A stretch of 9,855 bases of DNA. Origin: Pseudomonadota bacterium (GTDB lineage: Bacteria > Desulfobacterota > Desulfobulbia > Desulfobulbales > Desulfobulbaceae). The translations under genes were made by a program, and so were the position numbers. Shown in pieces: positions 6,266 through 9,855 of this stretch. The first letter of the stretch is position 1; the number at the start of each line of letters is the position of its first letter. Under the pieces are notes generated by a model. The model made no database searches. It was not told where the DNA came from and was given only the letters and a program-made list of their open reading frames with translations. The stretch is taken from NCBI GenBank assembly GCA_009778235.1, contig WRKE01000260.1, positions 1 through 9,855 on the forward strand, in the 5' to 3' direction.

Positions 6266-7252
6266 ATGAACGATCAGCGCGAAATCGACAATCTGGAGTA
6301 TGACGAGCAGCCGCAACGCGCCCTGATGCTGACCAGTCAGGACGACAATTTGCCGGCGCTCAGCAATCCGGCTTTGCATCGTTACCTCCAGGAAATCAGC
6401 CAGTATGAGCTGCTCAGCCGGGAGGAAACCGAAGAATTGGCCATGCGTTTCCAGGAAACCGGCGACCCAGATGCTGCCTATCGTCTGGTCTCCTCGAACC
6501 TCCGTCTGGTGGTCAAGGTGGCCATGGATTTTCAGAAATACTGGATGCAGAACTTCATGGATCTCATCCAAGAGGGGAATGTCGGCCTGGTCCAGGCGAC
6601 CAAAAAATTCGATCCCTACCGAGGGGTCAAATTCTCCTATTACGCTGCCTACTGGATCCGCGCCTATATCCTTAAATTTATCATGGATAACTGGCGGCTG
6701 GTCAAGATTGGCACCACCCAGGCTCAGCGCAAGCTCTTTTTCAGTCTGAACAAGGAAAAAAAACTCCTTGAGTCGCAAGGGTTCAAGCCCGAGGTCAAGT
6801 TGTTGGCCGAACGGCTGAATGTCAAAGAGAGCGAAGTGATTGAGATGGGGCAGCGGATGGACAACTGGGATGTCTCCCTGGAAGCCCCGGTACGGAGCGA
6901 TTCCGAGGATGAACAAAAGAATTTTCTGCCCCATGACGGACCGGGCGTCGAAGAGATGGTCGCCAGCCAGGAAATGCGGGAGCGGTTGGCCGGGATTCTG
7001 GCAGATCTCAGCACCAGGCTCAATGACAAGGAACAGGTTATCCTCACCACCCGGTTGCTGAGCGACGAGCCCAAAACTTTGCAAACCATTGCCGACGAGT
7101 TCAATATTTCCCGGGAGCGCGTTCGGCAAATAGAAGCTAATTTGTTGAAAAAATTGCGGAAACAGTTCGAGAAAGAAATGCCTGATATTCAGGATTTTCT
7201 CAGCGGCGACGGCACGATCCTCGCAGCCGGGCCAGACAGTCAGTTTTCCTGA
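6266..7252 (+). CDS. rpoH: RNA polymerase heat-shock sigma factor, RpoH (sigma-32) type
   Basis: The 328-residue protein is a sigma70-family factor without region 1.1. Region 1.2 is at about 34-63. Region 2 spans about 75-145, with the core-binding DLIQEGNVGL (99-108) and the promoter-reading KFSYYAAYWIRAYI (122-135). The RpoH box TQAQRKLFFSLN (151-162) is the mark that separates sigma-32 from RpoD and RpoS. Region 4.2 (about 271-299, with IADEFNISRERVRQIEANLL) is the -35-binding helix-turn-helix. It should direct transcription of chaperone and protease genes during heat or envelope stress. The ATG at 6266 has only a weak AGG-containing site upstream, and a hairpin lies just before it, so translation may be controlled. 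The acidic first 30 residues and the tail after region 4.2 are not conserved features I recognise. Confidence 0.88.
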   Translation: MNDQREIDNLEYDEQPQRALMLTSQDDNLPALSNPALHRYLQEISQYELLSREETEELAMRFQETGDPDAAYRLVSSNLRLVVKVAMDFQKYWMQNFMDLIQEGNVGLVQATKKFDPYRGVKFSYYAAYWIRAYILKFIMDNWRLVKIGTTQAQRKLFFSLNKEKKLLESQGFKPEVKLLAERLNVKESEVIEMGQRMDNWDVSLEAPVRSDSEDEQKNFLPHDGPGVEEMVASQEMRERLAGILADLSTRLNDKEQVILTTRLLSDEPKTLQTIADEFNISRERVRQIEANLLKKLRKQFEKEMPDIQDFLSGDGTILAAGPDSQFS

Positions 7253-7302
7253 CCGCTTCGCTTTTCTCTTTCCCCATCCCCATATCAGCTTGTTGCTCAC
7301 CC

Positions 7303-8490
7303 ATGAACGTACCGCTTCTCGACTTAAGACCACAATTGACCGCCCTGCGCCCCCAGATTCTCGAAGCCGTCACCCGGGTCATTGATTCCACCGGCTATAT
7401 CCTCGGACCCGAAGTCTCCAGCCTGGAACAAAAAATCGCCCAATACTGCGGCGCCGGTTACGGCGTGGGCTTGAGTTCCGGAACCGATGCCCTGCTGGTG
7501 GCCCTGATGTCGCTGGAAACAGGCCCGGGCGACCTGGTCCTGACCACTCCGTACACCTTTTTTGCCACCATGGGCACGATCCTGCGGGTCGGAGCGCAAC
7601 CGCTGTTTGTCGATATCGAGCCCAAGAGTTTTAATATTGATCCCGAACAGGTGGCCCAGGCCCTGGCAGACGACCGCAAGAACGGCAGCCGCATCAAGGC
7701 GATCATTCCAGTCCATCTCTACGGTCAATGCGCCGACATGCAGCGGCTTATGGCCTTGGCGACCGAATATGACATCCCGGTGATCGAGGATGCCGCCCAG
7801 GCCATCGGGGCCGAATGCCCGTACCAAGAGGATGGTGCCGTAACCTGGCGCCGGGCCGGGTCCATGGGACTGTGCGGATGTTTTTCCTTCTTCCCCAGCA
7901 AAAATCTCGGCGGTATCGGCGACGGCGGTATGCTGACCTCCTCTGCTCGTCATTTTGTCGAAATCGTCCAGTCCAATCGCAACCACGGGGCTGAACCGAA
8001 ATATTACCATTCCCGGGTGGGCGGCAATTTCCGGCTCGATCCGATCCAGGCCGCTGTTTTGGCAGTCAAGCTGGAATATCTCGACAGCTGGCATGCGGCC
8101 AGGCGCCGGAACGCCGACCGTTATCGTCAGCTCTTCAACGAGGCAGGTCTGGCCGAAAATGTTGTGGCCCTGCCACAGGCGGTGTATGCCGATGCGTCGG
8201 GGGCCGACGACCACAACCACCACATTTACAATCAGTTCGTCATCCTTGTTCCCGAACGAGACCGATTGCGGCAACACCTCCAGGAACATGCCGTGGGCTG
8301 CGAAATTTACTATCCCCTTTGTCTGCACCAGCAGGAATGCCTCGGTCCTTCGCTGTACCAGCGCCAATCCTTGCCGGTGGCGGAGCAGGCCGCGGCCAGT
8401 TCTCTGGCCCTGCCCATTTATCCTGAATTGGCAGATGAACAACTGGTTTATGTGGTGGAAACCATCAGGAGATTTTACCAAACCAGGTAA
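7303..8490 (+). CDS. DegT/DnrJ/EryC1/StrS-family PLP-dependent sugar aminotransferase
   Basis: Enzymes of this family transfer an amino group, usually from glutamate, to a keto sugar bound to a nucleotide, making amino sugars for LPS, capsule, glycan or antibiotic assembly. The 395-residue protein has the family layout: the opening PLLDLRPQ, a phosphate-binding SSGTDAL (58-64), TTPYTFFAT (81-89), PVHLYGQ (136-142), EDAAQAIGA (162-170; Asp163 should contact the PLP ring nitrogen) and FSFFPSKNLGG (194-204). Lys200 is the expected Schiff-base lysine. Between residues 171 and 192 an insertion with several cysteines precedes the active-site strand. The C-terminal domain has the HIYNQFVI and EIYYPLCLH stretches typical of the family. 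The exact sugar cannot be told from sequence, and no other sugar gene is visible nearby. The ATG at 7303 lies 50 bp after rpoH and has no clear Shine-Dalgarno site. Co-transcription with rpoH is possible. Confidence 0.9.
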   Translation: MNVPLLDLRPQLTALRPQILEAVTRVIDSTGYILGPEVSSLEQKIAQYCGAGYGVGLSSGTDALLVALMSLETGPGDLVLTTPYTFFATMGTILRVGAQPLFVDIEPKSFNIDPEQVAQALADDRKNGSRIKAIIPVHLYGQCADMQRLMALATEYDIPVIEDAAQAIGAECPYQEDGAVTWRRAGSMGLCGCFSFFPSKNLGGIGDGGMLTSSARHFVEIVQSNRNHGAEPKYYHSRVGGNFRLDPIQAAVLAVKLEYLDSWHAARRRNADRYRQLFNEAGLAENVVALPQAVYADASGADDHNHHIYNQFVILVPERDRLRQHLQEHAVGCEIYYPLCLHQQECLGPSLYQRQSLPVAEQAAASSLALPIYPELADEQLVYVVETIRRFYQTR

Positions 8491-8503
8491 ACGGCCGGCG
8501 TGA

Positions 8504-8534
8504 GTGCTGCTGTCTTGATGTTGATGGGCAGCAC
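8504..8534 (+). repeat. Inverted repeat GTGCTGC/GCAGCAC in the greA leader region
   Basis: A 7-bp perfect inverted repeat pairs 8504-8510 with 8528-8534 across a 17-nt loop. It begins 14 bp after the aminotransferase stop. There is no T run after it, so it is not an intrinsic terminator. It may be part of a structured leader or the 3' end of the upstream mRNA. Confidence 0.35.
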
Positions 8535-8571
8535 CCGTTAGATCGAACCCCTAAAAGTACGAGTGGTACCG

Positions 8572-8607
8572 GAAAGCGTTGGGAGTGTCCCAGCGCTTTC
8601 TTCTTGT
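8572..8607 (+). terminator. Intrinsic terminator between the aminotransferase gene and greA
   Basis: A 13-bp stem pairs 8572-8584 with 8588-8600, with a single T-G wobble and a 3-nt loop (8585-8587). The T-rich tract TTCTTGT follows. The tract is interrupted by C, so termination may be partial. It ends about 35-40 bp before the greA start. It most likely ends the aminotransferase transcript, or it acts inside a greA leader. Confidence 0.65.
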
Positions 8608-8641
8608 CAACTATCTTCAGACATCCAAGGGAGGATGAGCA

Positions 8642-9127
8642 ATGGTGGAACGTATCCCGATGTCCTTGACTGGAAATCAGCAACTTCGGGACGAGCTGGA
8701 ACGGCTTGAACGGATGGAGCGCCCTGAAATCGTCAAGGCGATCGAAGTGGCCCGGGCGCATGGCGATCTCAGTGAAAACGCCGAATACCATGCGGCCAAG
8801 GAGCGGCAAAGCCTGGTCGAAGGAAGAATTCTCGAATTAAAGGATAAAATCAGCCGGGCCGAACTCATCGATTGCTCCAAGGTTTCCACTAATCGGGCGG
8901 TGTTCGGTACAGTCGTCGCCCTGATGGACCTGACCACCGAGGTCGAGGTGACCTATCAGTTGCTGGGACCCGAGGAGGCTGATGTAAAGAAAGGTTCGAT
9001 CTCGGTCTTCTCGCCCCTGGGCAGGGCGCTGCTCGGCAAGGAGGTCGGCGACGAAGTCAAGACCAAGACCCCCGGAGGAATGCGCGAATTCGAGGTTATC
9101 TCCATCGAGGCCTCAACCATTCGCTAG
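8642..9127 (+). CDS. greA: Transcription elongation factor GreA
   Basis: GreA enters the secondary channel of RNA polymerase and triggers cleavage of the backtracked RNA 3' end, freeing stalled complexes. The 161-residue protein has the usual length and two parts. The first is an N-terminal coiled coil (about 1-78) opening with MVERIPMSLTG; its acidic tip AHGDLSENAEY (39-49) provides Asp42 and Glu45, the counterparts of E. coli Asp41 and Glu44. The second is a C-terminal FKBP-like domain (about 84-160), with SPLGRALLGKEVGDEV. The ATG at 8642 is well placed 7 nt after a strong Shine-Dalgarno sequence, AAGGGAGG (8627-8634). A second in-frame ATG seven codons in (8660) is less likely. A terminator lies immediately upstream, so greA should be expressed from its own promoter or by read-through. 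Confidence 0.96.
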   Translation: MVERIPMSLTGNQQLRDELERLERMERPEIVKAIEVARAHGDLSENAEYHAAKERQSLVEGRILELKDKISRAELIDCSKVSTNRAVFGTVVALMDLTTEVEVTYQLLGPEEADVKKGSISVFSPLGRALLGKEVGDEVKTKTPGGMREFEVISIEASTIR

Positions 9128-9345
9128 GTTGCGGCCAGCACACTTAAATGAACGAATAAAATAGATCCGGCTGGAAAGGGCAGGGGTTTGTTCCATTTTC
9201 CCACAATGAGAGGGGATGTGAACTTTGAAACATAAACGATAAGAAGATTGCGACCAATGGGAGAATCTGGCCATGTGACACCACTTCTCCTCGGGGGCGT
9301 AGCGAGATGACCCCAGATATATGGCGCTCTTGTTGGGGAAATGAA
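9128..9345. other. Gap between greA and the TetR-family gene, no gene recognised
   Basis: The 257 bp between the two stop codons contain only short overlapping open frames on the minus strand (up to 84 codons) with no protein family I recognise and no convincing Shine-Dalgarno site. I saw no tRNA-like fold, no terminator for greA and no clear terminal inverted repeats of an insertion sequence. Confidence 0.5.
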
Positions 9346-9372
9346 ATTGCCAAGGCCTGCGCGGCATGGCAA
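9346..9372 (-). terminator. Possible terminator of the TetR-family gene
   Basis: TTGCCA (9347-9352) and TGGCAA (9367-9372) form a 6-bp stem, which can extend by an inner GCC/GGC pairing. Read on the minus strand it starts 12 bp after the TetR stop and is followed by the T-rich TTTCATTT. The short stem and broken T tract make this a modest call. Confidence 0.4.
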
Positions 9373-9384
9373 AGATAAAAAAAC

Positions 9385-9855
9385 TCAGGTCAGGGGCGTC
9401 AGCAAGCCGGTCTGGAAGAGGTTGGTCATCTGGATGCTCACCTCGGCCGGCGTATAGGGGCAGTTACTGTCCGTGTGCCAGCATATGGAGATTTCATCCA
9501 GGGCGCCGAACACAATCTGCTGGGCAATGTCCAGTTGGATATCTTGGCGGAAGGTTCCGTCCTTCTGCCCTTCTTCGATGATGGCGGCAATGATCCGCAG
9601 ATACTCGTTGAAGGTATTTTTTCTGTATTCTCGAATAATCTTGGTGGCTTGGCGCAATTCGATGTGGATGACTTCCGCCAGATAGCGGTTTTTCTTCATC
9701 TCCTCGAGATGGTTGGTGATGAAGATTTCGAGCTTGGTTTTGGCGTTGGTCTCCTTTTCCAGAAGCAGGTTGACGTGTTCGATCAGTTTGCCGATTTCCT
9801 GTTCGAAAACGCAGAGGAGAATATCAAATTTATTGTTGAAGTAAAGGTAGATGGT
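9385..9855 (-). CDS. TetR/AcrR-family transcriptional regulator, FadR-like, N terminus outside the window
   Basis: The open frame runs without a stop to the window edge, so the last 156 residues are visible and the start lies beyond 9855. The first visible residues, TIYLYFNNKFDILL, are the end of the TetR helix-turn-helix domain, where the recognition helix gives way to the conserved YxYFxxK turn. About 40-50 residues of the DNA-binding domain are therefore missing. The rest is an all-helical ligand-binding and dimerisation domain with IEHVNLLLEKE, a long lysine- and glutamate-rich helix, and ALDEISICW near the end. The latter resembles the C-terminal domain of Bacillus-type FadR regulators, which sense acyl-CoA and control fatty acid breakdown. 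That closer assignment is inference; the ligand and targets cannot be seen. An internal ATG at 9699 is not the real start, because homology continues upstream. It is convergent with greA. Confidence 0.85.
   Translation of the reverse strand, partial: TIYLYFNNKFDILLCVFEQEIGKLIEHVNLLLEKETNAKTKLEIFITNHLEEMKKNRYLAEVIHIELRQATKIIREYRKNTFNEYLRIIAAIIEEGQKDGTFRQDIQLDIAQQIVFGALDEISICWHTDSNCPYTPAEVSIQMTNLFQTGLLTPLT

Noticed and set aside
6197..7333. Long minus-strand open frame of 378 codons opposite rpoH
   Set aside because: It is a shadow of the clearly conserved sigma factor gene, with no recognisable domain of its own.
7324..8481. Long minus-strand open frame of 385 codons opposite the aminotransferase gene
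   Set aside because: It is the shadow of a GC-rich coding region. The plus-strand frame has all the family motifs and the minus-strand product has none.
8528..8570. tRNA-like T-arm on the minus strand (GGGGTTCGATC)
   Set aside because: The bases on either side of the loop do not pair into a 5-bp T stem, and no acceptor or anticodon arm can be found nearby.
9113..9372. Overlapping minus-strand open frames after greA, considered as an insertion-sequence remnant
   Set aside because: No transposase motif and no terminal inverted repeats are visible, and three frames are open over the same stretch, which suggests chance. A nucleotide search against insertion-sequence collections would settle it.

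Overview
The window looks like ordinary chromosome from a Gram-negative bacterium of moderately high GC, most likely a Desulfobacterota (deltaproteobacterial) sulfate-reducer type such as the Desulfobulbales. That placement is inferred from the look of the proteins: a long-form HisG, a separate HisI, an RpoH-type sigma factor and a DegT/DnrJ aminotransferase with a characteristic insertion. No database search was possible. Most genes are housekeeping genes in intact frames, and I see no insertion sequence, phage gene, CRISPR array, rRNA or tRNA.

Layout: (1) 1-244 is a leader without a convincing gene. (2) 245-1501 (+) encodes a TMEM43-family membrane protein. (3) 1642-2082 (-) encodes an SlyD-like FKBP peptidyl-prolyl isomerase. 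It has a strong intrinsic terminator at its end and a good sigma70-type promoter at its start, with a palindrome in the promoter spacer. (4) 2304-4285 (+) is a compact likely operon hisI-hisG-engB: two histidine biosynthesis enzymes and a ribosome-assembly GTPase. (5) 4269-6062 (-) is lepA (EF-4), whose 3' end overlaps engB by 17 bp tail to tail. (6) 6266-7252 (+) is an rpoH-type heat-shock sigma factor, divergent from lepA, with a hairpin in its leader. (7) 7303-8490 (+) is a DegT/DnrJ/EryC1/StrS sugar aminotransferase. (8) 8642-9127 (+) is greA, preceded at close range by an intrinsic terminator. (9) 9385-9855 (-) is the C-terminal part of a TetR/AcrR regulator of FadR-like type, cut off by the window edge.

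Several genes concern translation, transcription and protein quality control: engB and lepA act on ribosomes, rpoH drives the heat-shock response, the FKBP folds proteins, and greA rescues stalled RNA polymerase. I found no clear candidate for a new multi-gene system. The most interesting signals are regulatory: the palindrome inside the FKBP promoter, a helically phased tandem repeat upstream of hisI, the rpoH leader hairpin, and the terminator in the greA leader that resembles in layout the E. coli GraL arrangement.
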